Shown piece by piece: positions 9,446 to 18,092 of a stretch of DNA of 60,815 nt (position 1 is its first letter; every line of letters begins with the position of its first letter). The position numbers and the translations under genes are program-made. The stretch is taken from assembly GCA_029245065.1 (NCBI GenBank), contig JAQWQB010000020.1, positions 1 to 60,815 of the forward strand, written 5' to 3'. The DNA is from Flavobacteriales bacterium. Its GTDB lineage: Bacteria; Bacteroidota; Bacteroidia; Flavobacteriales_D; Sanyastnellaceae. The notes beneath the pieces are model-generated. The model saw only the letters and a list, made by a program, of their open reading frames with translations. It did not search any database and was not told where the DNA came from.

Positions 9446-9829
9446 ATGCTGAAAAGCACCCTCATTATAATTTGCACACTTTTAAGCTCTGCTACTGTTT
9501 TCGGACAGCTAGCAGAGCTTTATTTTGACCGAAAGGTCCACAAATTTGATCCGGTAACAGAGGGCGAGCAACTATCGCACACCTTCACCTTCACCAATGA
9601 TGGAGACGTCCCACTGATCATTACCAAGTACCAGGTAGAATGCACCTGTACAAAAGTTACCTTCCCTAAAGAACCCATTCCTCCTGGAGGCACAGGTGAG
9701 ATTGTAGTCGATTTCGACACCACTGAAAAAATCGGTTGGCAATACCGCAAGATTCAGCTGTATGCCAATGTGAAAAAGGGTGTTGCTGAGGTGGAGATTC
9801 GGGTGAAGGTGAACGATCGCCTGCGCTAA
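9446..9829 (+). CDS. DUF1573 domain-containing exported protein, second copy
   Basis: The 127-residue protein starts with a signal peptide (MLKSTLIIICTLLSSATVFG) and then a DUF1573 domain (FDRKVHKFDPVTEGEQ, FTFTNDGDVPLIITKYQ). It keeps only two cysteines in the position where its upstream neighbour has four (VECTCTKV). It starts 4 bases after that neighbour's stop, so the two form a transcriptional pair. They look like diverged tandem duplicates; the second lacks the low-complexity tail. The role is unknown, perhaps surface or periplasmic. Confidence 0.85.
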   Translation: MLKSTLIIICTLLSSATVFGQLAELYFDRKVHKFDPVTEGEQLSHTFTFTNDGDVPLIITKYQVECTCTKVTFPKEPIPPGGTGEIVVDFDTTEKIGWQYRKIQLYANVKKGVAEVEIRVKVNDRLR

Positions 9830-9856
9830 AGCTACGGCACTTCGTCACTTCGGTAA

Positions 9857-9882
9857 ACTCAGTGACCTTACTCAGTGACCTC
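9857..9882 (+). repeat. 13-bp tandem duplication
   Basis: ACTCAGTGACCTT is immediately followed by ACTCAGTGACCTC, one mismatch in 13. It sits just downstream of the DUF1573 pair and upstream of the SIMPL-like gene. It may be a simple slippage product or a pair of binding sites. Confidence 0.5.
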
Positions 9883-9993
9883 TCCCCTTCCAGCTCAGGT
9901 TCAATTTGAATAGGCCTCATTCGAATCATTTTACTTCGTGGAATGAACCTTTCCGAAGTACGCGTGTACAGCAGCTCAAAATCTAAAGAAGCT

Positions 9994-11016
9994 ATGACAC
10001 GCACATTCACATTTACCCTTTCCCTTTTTATTTCTGCTCTTGCTTTCGGACAAAGCGCAGGTAATATTCTCTACAACGAAACGAGCCGGTGGTCTGCTCA
10101 AAATATGCAACGTGAATCGTCGTATCAGGCGTCTACTCCCAGTCAAGACCATTTGATCATCAACATTAACGGATTGTTCAATGTGAAGGCAGATTCTTAC
10201 TTAGCCATTTTTCACGCCGTGCAAGTTGGTGAAACAGCTGCGCAGGCAGATTCATTGATGCAGTTGAGGCTAGAAGGATTCACCAACCGTCTTATGAAAC
10301 ATGGGATGAAACGTGAAGATGTTGTACCAGACATGTTGAGCCTGGTTCCTGTTTACGAGGTAGAAGTAACCAAACGACTTTTCACCACCAATTACACAGA
10401 GATTCCGGCTGGGTTCGAAATTCAAAAGAACATCCATGTGCATTTCAAAGACGCCGCCATGTTAGACCGAATTGTGACTGCTGCCGCCATCAATGAAATT
10501 TACGACTTGATCAAGGTCGATTACTACGTGAAGGACCATCAAGCGATGTACGATTCGTTGCGTGACCAAGCCATGGAACTTCTAGAACAACGTATTCAGC
10601 AATTCAAAGACGCAGGCATTACGGTTGATGATCAATGGCGACAGATGACAGACCGCCAAGGGGTGTATTTTCCATTGGAACGTTACGTAACCTATCAGCC
10701 AGTTACCAAAACAAGTATTGAAGCTACTAAGAAGCGAAAGCGCACGGCAGATGAGGAAATTGAAGTTAGACAGAGTCCGACTTTGTACTACAATAAGCTT
10801 CCTTATGGCAGTTACGACTTCATTTTTAATCCGGAGATTATTGAACCAGCCGTGCAATACACTTACAATTTGCAGCTGAAAATTCTGGTTGAAAGACCCA
10901 AAGAGGAACCGAAAGAAGTGAAGGTTCCCGAGCCACAAATAAAGATTGAAACAGAAACAAAGTACATTCTTGTGACACCTGATGGGAATATCAAGCAACT
11001 ACCCGGAGCGAATTAA
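9994..11016 (+). CDS. exported SIMPL-like (DUF541) protein, tentative
   Basis: The 340-residue protein has a signal peptide (MTRTFTFTLSLFISALAFGQ). Its middle part has the pattern of SIMPL/DUF541 domains: an opening strand IININGLFNVKADSY, then ETAAQADSLMQLRLEGF, a GMKREDVVPD stretch, GFEIQKNIHVHFKD and finally QAMELLEQRIQQFKDAG. A charged, Pro/Lys/Glu-rich C-terminal region (RPKEEPKEVKVPEPQIK) follows. An in-frame ATG at 9943 lies upstream, but the signal peptide places the start at 9994. An imperfect hairpin with 7-bp outer arms (TACTTCG/CGAAGTA) lies just before the gene. Function unknown, envelope location likely. Confidence 0.6.
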   Translation: MTRTFTFTLSLFISALAFGQSAGNILYNETSRWSAQNMQRESSYQASTPSQDHLIININGLFNVKADSYLAIFHAVQVGETAAQADSLMQLRLEGFTNRLMKHGMKREDVVPDMLSLVPVYEVEVTKRLFTTNYTEIPAGFEIQKNIHVHFKDAAMLDRIVTAAAINEIYDLIKVDYYVKDHQAMYDSLRDQAMELLEQRIQQFKDAGITVDDQWRQMTDRQGVYFPLERYVTYQPVTKTSIEATKKRKRTADEEIEVRQSPTLYYNKLPYGSYDFIFNPEIIEPAVQYTYNLQLKILVERPKEEPKEVKVPEPQIKIETETKYILVTPDGNIKQLPGAN

Positions 11017-11039
11017 TCTATCCAGTATATTTGGCGGCT

Positions 11040-12128
11040 ATGAGTAAGGCCGCAGATCAACTAAAGAATGCATTGAAGCTTCGCGAAGAACAACATCTTC
11101 TTCGCGAAGCTTCTGTTCATTCAGGCCTGATTGATTTTGCCAGCAATGATTACCTCGGTTTTGCGAAACGTCCCATTCATATAACAGCACCTGCGGGTGC
11201 CGGAGCGTCCAGGCTCATTACCGGATATTCAGCCTCGTTGGAACGGTTGGAGTTTCGCTTGGCTGATGTGTACGAATCTTCACACGCTACCTTGTTCAAT
11301 TCTGGTTTCGAAGCCAATCATGGACTCTTCGACATGCTTACGAGCCAAGGAATACACGTGTTGTATGATGAATTTAGTCATGCAAGTATACGTTCTGGAC
11401 TTACGGGAAAACGCGTAAAAACATGGGCCTTCAAGCACAACTCTGTTGCGGACCTGAAAGAAAAGCTTGGTAAACTTGATGGCCCTGTGGTGGTGGTTAC
11501 AGAAGGTCTGTTCTCCATGAATGGAACCATTGCACCTTTGCACGAAATAGTAGCTCTGAAAAATGAATTTGATTTTGCTCTTGTTGTAGACGAAGCACAT
11601 AGCACAGGAACTTTTGGGCGAGGATTAACGGGCTTATCGGGAATGTTGAACCTCACCGAAGACATCGATATTCGCATCCACACTTTTGGCAAGTCACTTG
11701 GAAGCCAAGGCGCTTGCATTGTAAGTGACGGGACTATTCACGCAGCGTTACAGAACTTTTGCAAGCCGTTAATCTACAGCACAGCTCCTTCCCCCCTATT
11801 TGTTGCAAGTGTTCGCCTTGCGCATGACAGCCTATCGGAACTAGAGTCAAGCCAACGTCAGTTGCATGAAAACATCGCGCACTTTCAACGCCGCATCACA
11901 GAAAACAACACCTTTCAGCAAGGACTTCACGGGCCTATTCAATGGTGGAAAGGGAGCTCAGTGCCTGTGGTCATGAAAAAGACCGAACAGCTTAAAAATG
12001 AAGGATTTGACGTTGTGGCTATCCGTCCGCCTACCGTTCCAGAAGGAAATGAAGGAATTCGCATTTGCCTGCACGCTTTCAATAATTACACGCAAATAGA
12101 TGCGCTGTTGCAAGGTTTCAATGATTAA
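11040..12128 (+). CDS. bioF: 8-amino-7-oxononanoate synthase (biotin synthesis)
   Basis: The 362-residue alpha-oxoamine synthase is PLP-dependent and condenses pimeloyl-thioester with alanine in the first ring-building step of biotin synthesis. Recognisable stretches are FASNDYLGFAK (33-43), GAGASRLITGYSASLERLE (53-71), LVVDEAHSTGTFG (181-193) and the PLP lysine Lys218 in HTFGKSLGSQG. The ATG at 11040 is preferred to an in-frame TTG at 11031. bioD follows 35 bases later, which makes the biotin assignment firmer than for a lone oxoamine synthase. Neither bioA nor a pimeloyl-ACP pathway gene is adjacent; bioB is about 21 kb away. Confidence 0.92.
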   Translation: MSKAADQLKNALKLREEQHLLREASVHSGLIDFASNDYLGFAKRPIHITAPAGAGASRLITGYSASLERLEFRLADVYESSHATLFNSGFEANHGLFDMLTSQGIHVLYDEFSHASIRSGLTGKRVKTWAFKHNSVADLKEKLGKLDGPVVVVTEGLFSMNGTIAPLHEIVALKNEFDFALVVDEAHSTGTFGRGLTGLSGMLNLTEDIDIRIHTFGKSLGSQGACIVSDGTIHAALQNFCKPLIYSTAPSPLFVASVRLAHDSLSELESSQRQLHENIAHFQRRITENNTFQQGLHGPIQWWKGSSVPVVMKKTEQLKNEGFDVVAIRPPTVPEGNEGIRICLHAFNNYTQIDALLQGFND

Positions 12129-12163
12129 CTATTCGTATTTTCAACATCCTTAATCGACTACTC

Positions 12164-12838
12164 ATGGAATATTTTGTGACTGGAATTGGTACTGATGTTG
12201 GAAAAACGGTGGCCTCGGCTATTCTCTGTAACGCCTTAGAAGCTGACTACTGGAAACCTGTTCAAGCAGGTGCTTTGGACAATAGCGACAGTCATTTCGT
12301 TCGTTCGATGCTTCCATCACACTTAACTGTTCACCCTGAAGCTTATAGACTTACTGAACCAATGAGTCCGCATGCAGCGGCGCGAATAGACGGAATTGAA
12401 ATTGAGACCGGCTCGTTGAAATTCCCTTCGCATGAACGCACCTTAATCATTGAAGGTGCGGGAGGATTGCACGTTCCATTGAACGACCGACAGACTTACA
12501 TTGATCTCCTTCCTGTTTGGAATGTTCCTACTATTCTAGTGAGTCGAAACTACCTAGGCTCTATCAACCACACCTTAATGAGTTATGAGCTGCTAAGTCA
12601 GCGTGGAATTCCTATTGCAGGTATTGTGCTGAATGGCCCTGAAAATGACGAAACAGAGCGTATTATTGAGCGCTATACTGGTGCCACTATTTTAGGACGA
12701 ATCCCAGAAGTAGAACATGTAAATGAAGCCTTCATCCGAAATTTAGCATCGGTCTGGAAACTCGATTTAGCAAAGAAGCTGGCGAAGACATTTCCAGTGA
12801 ATGAAGCTATAGAGCGGAAGGTAAGGTTGATGGTTTAG
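12164..12838 (+). CDS. bioD: dethiobiotin synthetase
   Basis: The 224-residue P-loop enzyme closes the ureido ring of dethiobiotin using CO2 and ATP. The Walker A motif is GIGTDVGKT (7-15), followed by YWKPVQAGALDNSDS and the family motif IIEGAGGLHVPL. It follows bioF on the same strand and is likely co-transcribed with it. Its TAG interlocks with the TAA of the convergent CNNM-type gene, a 4-base overlap with no room for a separate terminator. Confidence 0.93.
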   Translation: MEYFVTGIGTDVGKTVASAILCNALEADYWKPVQAGALDNSDSHFVRSMLPSHLTVHPEAYRLTEPMSPHAAARIDGIEIETGSLKFPSHERTLIIEGAGGLHVPLNDRQTYIDLLPVWNVPTILVSRNYLGSINHTLMSYELLSQRGIPIAGIVLNGPENDETERIIERYTGATILGRIPEVEHVNEAFIRNLASVWKLDLAKKLAKTFPVNEAIERKVRLMV

Positions 12839-13890
12839 GCCTTTCCGTCGCTTGCTTTCTTACGAGCAAGTTCTTGAAGATCCGTTACCATATCAGACTC
12901 ATCAACGATTTCATGCCCGAGTATTTCTTCAAAAAGATCTTCCATGGTCACCAGTCCAATGACATTTCCGAATTCGTCATTCACCATGAACAGATGAGAT
13001 TTATTTGCTTTCAACAAACCGAAAAAAGCGATCAAACCAGTCGACTCTGAAATGAACTTCACTTCCCGGGTCAGCTCAGAGAGTTGGGAACTAGCTTTTC
13101 CTTCCGAAGCAGCAAGCAGGACATCATCTTTTAGTACCACTCCAATTACATCGTCTTTGTCCTTGTTATATATGGGAACACGCGAGTGAATCCTTGCGTC
13201 TTTCTCTGCCAAAAAAGCTTCTATTGATTGGTCTTTTTGGGCCATGAATGCTACAATTCTAGGCGTCATGATATCACGCACCGTTTTATCTTCGAGCGTC
13301 AACAAATTCCGAATGATGGTTGACTCTGATGCATCCAACACCCCACTCGACTCGCCTTCTTGCGTAACCTGCATGATATCCGATCTGGAAAGCACAGATT
13401 TCTCTTTTTCCTTTTTCAACGAACGGGTAATTAGTTGAGAGATCCATACCAAGGGAGCCAAAATCCACATCAGCACTCTAATAGTTTTAACGGTGAAAGG
13501 CGAAAGGGCTTTCCAGTTATTTGCACCTATGGTTTTCGGAATGATTTCAGAGAGTATGAGGATAGCCAGTGTCATCACCACAGCGATGATTGACTCATAG
13601 CTCATTTTGAGACCAAAAAGATCTACGAAATTCTGCCCAAAAACTTCGCCTGCCATCGCACCCACACCGATTGCGCCTACTGTGTGTGCAATTGTATTCA
13701 AGGTAAGAATAGCCGAAAGCGGTCGGTCGATGTCTTCTTTGTATTTCGCCAATAATTCACCCGTTGAAGTTCCCTTATTCTTCTGGTCTTTAATGTAACG
13801 AGGAGTGACACTGAGCAACACAGCCTCTAAAATTGAGCAGAGGAACGAAAAGGTAATGGAGAGGATGAAGAAAAATATGAGTGCAGTCAA
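12835..13890 (-). CDS. CNNM/CorC-type membrane protein (DUF21 plus CBS domains)
   Basis: The 351-residue protein has an N-terminal DUF21 transmembrane domain (helices near 5-25, 60-85, 95-120 and 130-150), then a CBS pair (RDIMTPRIVAFMAQKDQSIE and later DEFGNVIGLVTMEDLFEEIL). DUF21-CBS proteins are tied to magnesium or cobalt transport or efflux, though direct transport is debated. The usual C-terminal CorC_HlyC domain is absent. It begins with TTG (13890); no ATG exists between this point and the upstream in-frame stop. A strong -7 element match lies about 75 bases upstream. Confidence 0.85.
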   Translation of the reverse strand: MTALIFFFILSITFSFLCSILEAVLLSVTPRYIKDQKNKGTSTGELLAKYKEDIDRPLSAILTLNTIAHTVGAIGVGAMAGEVFGQNFVDLFGLKMSYESIIAVVMTLAILILSEIIPKTIGANNWKALSPFTVKTIRVLMWILAPLVWISQLITRSLKKEKEKSVLSRSDIMQVTQEGESSGVLDASESTIIRNLLTLEDKTVRDIMTPRIVAFMAQKDQSIEAFLAEKDARIHSRVPIYNKDKDDVIGVVLKDDVLLAASEGKASSQLSELTREVKFISESTGLIAFFGLLKANKSHLFMVNDEFGNVIGLVTMEDLFEEILGHEIVDESDMVTDLQELARKKASDGKA

Positions 13891-13963
13891 ATCGACAGTT
13901 GTTTTAGGTTGGGTCTTAAGATTTGCGCATTCATCTCAAATTTCTCAAGACGAATTCTACGTT

Positions 13964-13971
13964 CAAATATA
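13964..13971 (-). promoter_or_regulatory. candidate -7 promoter element for the CNNM-type gene
   Basis: On the minus strand the sequence reads TATATTTG, an exact match to the Bacteroidota TAnnTTTG element, 74 bases before the TTG start codon. No TTG was found at the expected -33 distance, so this is a partial promoter match. Confidence 0.4.
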
Positions 13972-14010
13972 ACTTTTCATTTACAGAGCACCTTGATCTG
14001 GACTGTTCTT

Positions 14011-15012
14011 TCATTCACCTTGTCCGAAACTATCATCCTCCAACGTTGAAAGGAATGCCACCAAATTGTCTCTTTCACTGAATGTTAACTCAAACGGTTT
14101 GATACGCGCATCTTGATTAGGATGTTGTTGTCCGCCTTGTTCATAGTGCGCAATGACTTCGTACAAGTTAGCGAGAGAACCATCATGCATGTAAGGAGCG
14201 GTTAATGAAACATTCCTCAATGAAGGCACTTTGAACTTTCCTTCATCTTCTGGCCTCAGTGTTAGGTTAGCTAATCCTTCGTCTTGAAATACTTCATACA
14301 GCCCATTGTTGACGATTTCGTAATTGGTGAAATTGAATCCATTGTGGCATGAAATACAATTCGCTCGTTCCGAAGTGAAGATGCGTAAGCCATCTAACTC
14401 TTCATCGGTTAGTTCAAACTCTTCGCCGCCAATAAAGGCATCCCATCTTGATTGATTGGAAACAAGGGTTCGCTCAAAATTGGCGATGGACCTTGTTAGT
14501 GTAAAAGCGGATAGCGGTTGATCATATGCCGCCTGACTCAAGGATTGATAGGTTTCGTCTCCCTCTAACTCGGCAACAATTTCCAAGATGTTCGAATCAA
14601 ATTCGTTGTGCTCCTGAATAGGTACTAATATTTGAGCTTCCAAGGTTGGAACGGACCCTTCGCGCATGAAATAAGGTTGGAAGGCCACGTTTCCCAACGA
14701 AGGTGAATTGCGCGTCCCGGGACGTTGTTCAACTCCAGGGTTCGCAGGCAGGTTCGTTGCGAACCCCAACGAGCGATCATGGCAACTTGCACAGCTAATG
14801 GTGTTATCTGACGACAATCGTTGATCGTTGAATAACAGTTTGCCCAAGGCAATACTTGATGCAGAGAATGGATTTAATTCAGGATAAGACACCGGTGGAA
14901 CGGGTTGATCGATGCCCTGTAATTGAGCATTCAGATAAGATGTAGAGGAGTCCTTACATCCCACCATGGCAGCAAGTAAGCAGGCGAATGCAAATCCTTG
15001 TCGCACATTCAT
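14011..15012 (-). CDS. di-haem cytochrome c peroxidase/MauG family lipoprotein, MbnH-like
   Basis: The 333-residue protein has a lipoprotein signal ending LLAAMVGC (Cys19) and two c-type haem motifs, CASCH at 74-78 and CISCH at 219-223. The order of motifs (GKLLFNDQRLSSDNTISCASCH, abbreviated here; KFKVPSLRNVSLTAPYMHDG near the end) is that of bacterial di-haem peroxidases and MauG/MbnH enzymes. Its ATG shares a base with the stop of the upstream MbnP-like gene (TAATG), and this pairing is what suggests MbnH. Known MbnH enzymes oxidise a tryptophan of their MbnP partner. An ordinary peroxide-reducing peroxidase is the alternative. It is probably lipid-anchored and faces the periplasm or surface. 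Confidence 0.85.
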   Translation of the reverse strand: MNVRQGFAFACLLAAMVGCKDSSTSYLNAQLQGIDQPVPPVSYPELNPFSASSIALGKLLFNDQRLSSDNTISCASCHDRSLGFATNLPANPGVEQRPGTRNSPSLGNVAFQPYFMREGSVPTLEAQILVPIQEHNEFDSNILEIVAELEGDETYQSLSQAAYDQPLSAFTLTRSIANFERTLVSNQSRWDAFIGGEEFELTDEELDGLRIFTSERANCISCHNGFNFTNYEIVNNGLYEVFQDEGLANLTLRPEDEGKFKVPSLRNVSLTAPYMHDGSLANLYEVIAHYEQGGQQHPNQDARIKPFELTFSERDNLVAFLSTLEDDSFGQGE

Positions 15013-15950
15013 TACTTCACCACCAATTTCGACGTAGTCACTCGTTGTCCTTGTACACAACGAATGAAATAAATCCCAGCAGACAGCTCATTCACAGACA
15101 CTACTGATGTCCCATTCAAAGCGCCATAGGTAGTAACCACTTTGCCCGTTAAATCCAACATTTCCAACTGAAACACGCCTTCCGTCGAAGGAACAACGGT
15201 TACGTTTGCAGTGGCTGGGTTTGGAAAAACAGTGAAAACAGTCTGAGTCAACTCCGTTGAACCGAGGTAAGCATCACTTGAAAAGACCAAGCTTCTCATG
15301 TTCAAAAGAATGTCTACGGCAGGCCCAGTGGTTCCGTGAAGAAAGAGGCCTTCCGACATATCAAGATTGGTGGTCAACTTGAGGTAATCAGCATCTAATG
15401 CAATGTTCGCAATTCCAGAAACTGCCTCCACATTGAGTTCATGGCTTTGATTCATGTAGTTTTCATCTCCCAAAGCATGAATTTCAATCAAGCCGTTCGC
15501 TTCAGCCATTCCTTCGAAGCAAAGAAACTTGTAGCCAGAAGTCCACCCCCAATGCATGGAAGGCGCTTGATTGGCAAGTGGGTGATTGTCATCATAAGAG
15601 GAAGGGTCAAGGTGATTCAGTTCTTCCAACACTCCAATTGAAAAAGAGATGTTTTCAAGCTGATTCACGCTCAAATCCCCCAGGTAGTATCCTTCTGGAG
15701 CTGACGCATCCACTAACAGGGTCAACTCACCTAGGTTAACTGTTTGTCCGCCATCGTGCGTGATCACGACATTGCTGATGTAATACTCTATTCTGCCGAT
15801 GGAAACCTCGTAACCATCGTCTGTCATGGTTGGTGTATTGGCGGTAAACTGGTCTTCTCCAAATAGATGGTTGATGTTTAAGTACACATCTGTTTGGGCC
15901 CACGTAGCAGTGGAAACCAAAAGAACCGCGAAAGAAAGTAACAAGCGCAT
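15012..15950 (-). CDS. MbnP-like protein with T9SS C-terminal sorting domain
   Basis: The 312-residue exported protein begins with a signal peptide (MRLLLSFAVLLVSTATWAQ) followed by an MbnP-like beta domain: LNINHLFG near 24-31, YEVSIGRIEYYISNVVI at 47-63 and the characteristic SMHWGWTSGYKFL at 131-143, with Trp134 and Trp136. In the methanobactin system MbnP binds copper after MbnH turns a Trp into kynurenine. The last 80 residues form a T9SS type A sorting domain (FTVFPNPATANVTV, then LSAGIYFIR). The start at 15950 fits the signal peptide; the frame extends 17 codons upstream. It is followed directly by the MbnH-like gene. Export to the cell surface and a metal-related role are inferences. 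Confidence 0.8.
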   Translation of the reverse strand: MRLLLSFAVLLVSTATWAQTDVYLNINHLFGEDQFTANTPTMTDDGYEVSIGRIEYYISNVVITHDGGQTVNLGELTLLVDASAPEGYYLGDLSVNQLENISFSIGVLEELNHLDPSSYDDNHPLANQAPSMHWGWTSGYKFLCFEGMAEANGLIEIHALGDENYMNQSHELNVEAVSGIANIALDADYLKLTTNLDMSEGLFLHGTTGPAVDILLNMRSLVFSSDAYLGSTELTQTVFTVFPNPATANVTVVPSTEGVFQLEMLDLTGKVVTTYGALNGTSVVSVNELSAGIYFIRCVQGQRVTTSKLVVK

Positions 15951-16038
15951 AGCGAATATATTAGAACCAAAAGGTACGTCAATACCCTCGGTTTTCAGCA
16001 CAAGGATTCTTCTATACTTTTACTTCTAAGGCATAAAA

Positions 16039-16066
16039 AAAGGGCCACTCATAAGAGTAGCCCTTT
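16039..16066 (-). terminator. intrinsic terminator after the TonB receptor/hydrolase pair
   Basis: A stem of 7 plus 4 pairs with one mismatch (AAAGGGC-C-ACTC / GAGT-A-GCCCTTT) and an ATAA loop is followed on the minus strand by a run of seven T. It lies 17 bases past the stop of the hydrolase-fold gene. It is a clear Rho-independent terminator. Confidence 0.85.
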
Positions 16067-16082
16067 CAAAAAGTTTAATTGC

Positions 16083-18068
16083 TTATTGCTTGATGAAACG
16101 CTGCGTAGCAGTAATTCCGTTAGCAGTAACCTGGATCAAGTAAACACCAGTTTCCCAGCTTTCAACGCTCATTTCAACTTGCGTTGCACGAGGCGTAATA
16201 TCGTCTACTAGTTTTCCTTGGATGCTGTATACTTCGATGCGATCGATGTTAGAATTTGCAGATACGTTCACTACAGATGTTGCCGGGTTAGGGAACAACT
16301 GCAATCCGATCAAATCAATTTCCTCAACACTTACGATCGTCTGAGTAATCTCAAGACAGAACTCACCTGTTGCAGGGTCAAGATCAAAGGCTGTGTAATC
16401 ATATCCATCTACCATGATGTAGTACTCAACACCATCTTCTGTTTGGAAATCCAAACCAGAGTAGTAGTTACCACCGTCAAAATCGATGTCTTCGTTACAT
16501 CCTGCTGGACCTAGGTCGTTGCAAGAACCTTCGTAAATAGCGATCTGTGTATCTCCTTCAAGGAAATCAGCTGTACCACCACAGTCACTTGTAGCGATGT
16601 TGTACAACTCACCGTCACCTGTGAAGGTGAACCACACTGTGTTTTCAATACTTGGAGCTTCACCGTTGTTATCATCGAAACAATCGTAACCAATGTCTAG
16701 ATCATCTTCAGCAGATGCTCCTTCGTTAGAGAAGGTCTCAGACATTTGTGTTTCGTTTACTGCTCCTCCAAATAGGTCATTCACGTCAATTGAGCTATCG
16801 CAAAGGTCATTTACTGGACCTCCACCTGCACATGGATTTTCTGGAAGTGCTAGTGCACAAGAAAGTCGAGATGCAGCGTATCCTTGAATTGAATCAATGT
16901 AAGCACGTCCCTTTTCAGCAGAAGCATCAGGGTTCGTCAAGAAACCGTTATCACTGTTTGGGTTTGTTTCTGGATCCCACCATTCCCATGGACCTGAATC
17001 AGCTGGCATTTCAGCTGGGCGGTTGAATGGGAAAAGTCCGTCATAACCATCGTTATTTAGGTTCGCAGCTTGAGACCATACATCATCCAAGTTGCTGTCT
17101 GCCCACACATCGTTAATTCCGAGTGTAGTGCATACTTGTTGAACAATGTAGCTTCCTTGTACTTCTACAACCGGAAGGTTCACTACAGGTACAATCACTG
17201 TTCCTTCTTCATAAGGAGCAAAAGGATCAGTTGGCACGTGGAATGACACCATTGGGATATCGTCAGCATCTAGCCAAGAGATATCTCCCATTGCACCACC
17301 TAGGTTCACACACGCCTGGAAATCAGAATCGTAACCTTCGTGGTTCACGTAACAAAGTGTATCACCATCGAAAGGGTTGATTCCGTATGATGTTCCAAAA
17401 ATATCTCCATTGATGCTTTCAATAACCATAGGGATTAGGTCCTCGGTAATGAACTTAGGAAGAAGGATATCTTCGTATTCATCAAGTGTAGCAGAAGCCA
17501 TAGAGATATACCCTCCTGTTCCTTGACCCCAGACGACGATACGAGATTCATCAATTCCGTAATCATTGTCACCGTCAATAGCGTCTGCTCTGAAGAATCT
17601 TGCAGCAGTACGTGCATCTTGAACACCACGGTAAGCAGCGTTGATCAACGTACTCACACGCTCTTCTTGCGTTTCAGCCAATGGGTTCCATCCTAGACGG
17701 TAATCGCAGCTAGCTACAACATAACCCATACGTGCCATACGAGAGCAAATCTCTACAGCAGCCGAATCTGTTCTCAAACCGCCTGTTCCACCATTTTCTG
17801 GGTGAGGAAGGAAGTTTCCTGTGTGAAAGAATAGGATAAGTGGACGTTCTGTTTCGGTATCCCCTTCAGGCTCGTAGATGTCCATCATTAAGTTCTCAGG
17901 AATTGCTTCACCAAAAATAGCGTAAGCAAGCACTGTTGCATTCGTCCCGTACTGTACCTCGTTGGTTACAGTTACATCATCAAATACCTCTTCGAGGTAT
18001 CGCTGGGCTGAAACCTGCGACACACATGCAAAGAGCATCATCATCGTTAAAGTATAAATCTTCTTCAT
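16083..18068 (-). CDS. secreted alpha/beta-hydrolase-fold protein with T9SS domain, nucleophile lost
   Basis: The 661-residue protein has a signal peptide (MKKIYTLTMMMLFACVSQVSA), an esterase-like region at about 45-300 and a C-terminal T9SS type A domain (LQLFPNPATSVVNV). The hydrolase part has LMMDIYEP, PLILFFHTGNF and RIVVWGQGTGGYISM. The last is the nucleophile elbow, but the expected G-x-S-x-G reads GQGTG (181-185) with Gly183 where Ser should be, so classical hydrolysis is unlikely. An Asp/Asn-rich region (425-580) resembles adhesion modules of flavobacterial surface proteins. It lies 24 bases downstream of a TonB-dependent receptor and shares its terminator, so it may help bind or present that receptor's ligand. 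The ligand is unknown. Confidence 0.8.
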   Translation of the reverse strand: MKKIYTLTMMMLFACVSQVSAQRYLEEVFDDVTVTNEVQYGTNATVLAYAIFGEAIPENLMMDIYEPEGDTETERPLILFFHTGNFLPHPENGGTGGLRTDSAAVEICSRMARMGYVVASCDYRLGWNPLAETQEERVSTLINAAYRGVQDARTAARFFRADAIDGDNDYGIDESRIVVWGQGTGGYISMASATLDEYEDILLPKFITEDLIPMVIESINGDIFGTSYGINPFDGDTLCYVNHEGYDSDFQACVNLGGAMGDISWLDADDIPMVSFHVPTDPFAPYEEGTVIVPVVNLPVVEVQGSYIVQQVCTTLGINDVWADSNLDDVWSQAANLNNDGYDGLFPFNRPAEMPADSGPWEWWDPETNPNSDNGFLTNPDASAEKGRAYIDSIQGYAASRLSCALALPENPCAGGGPVNDLCDSSIDVNDLFGGAVNETQMSETFSNEGASAEDDLDIGYDCFDDNNGEAPSIENTVWFTFTGDGELYNIATSDCGGTADFLEGDTQIAIYEGSCNDLGPAGCNEDIDFDGGNYYSGLDFQTEDGVEYYIMVDGYDYTAFDLDPATGEFCLEITQTIVSVEEIDLIGLQLFPNPATSVVNVSANSNIDRIEVYSIQGKLVDDITPRATQVEMSVESWETGVYLIQVTANGITATQRFIKQ

Positions 18069-18092
18069 AGGTTGACTTTTATGTACTAATTA

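Noticed and set aside
9088-9477. A 129-codon minus-strand frame across the DUF1573 gene
   Set aside because: The plus-strand gene has a signal peptide and a known domain; the opposite frame is rich in Arg, Ser and Cys as expected of a shadow.
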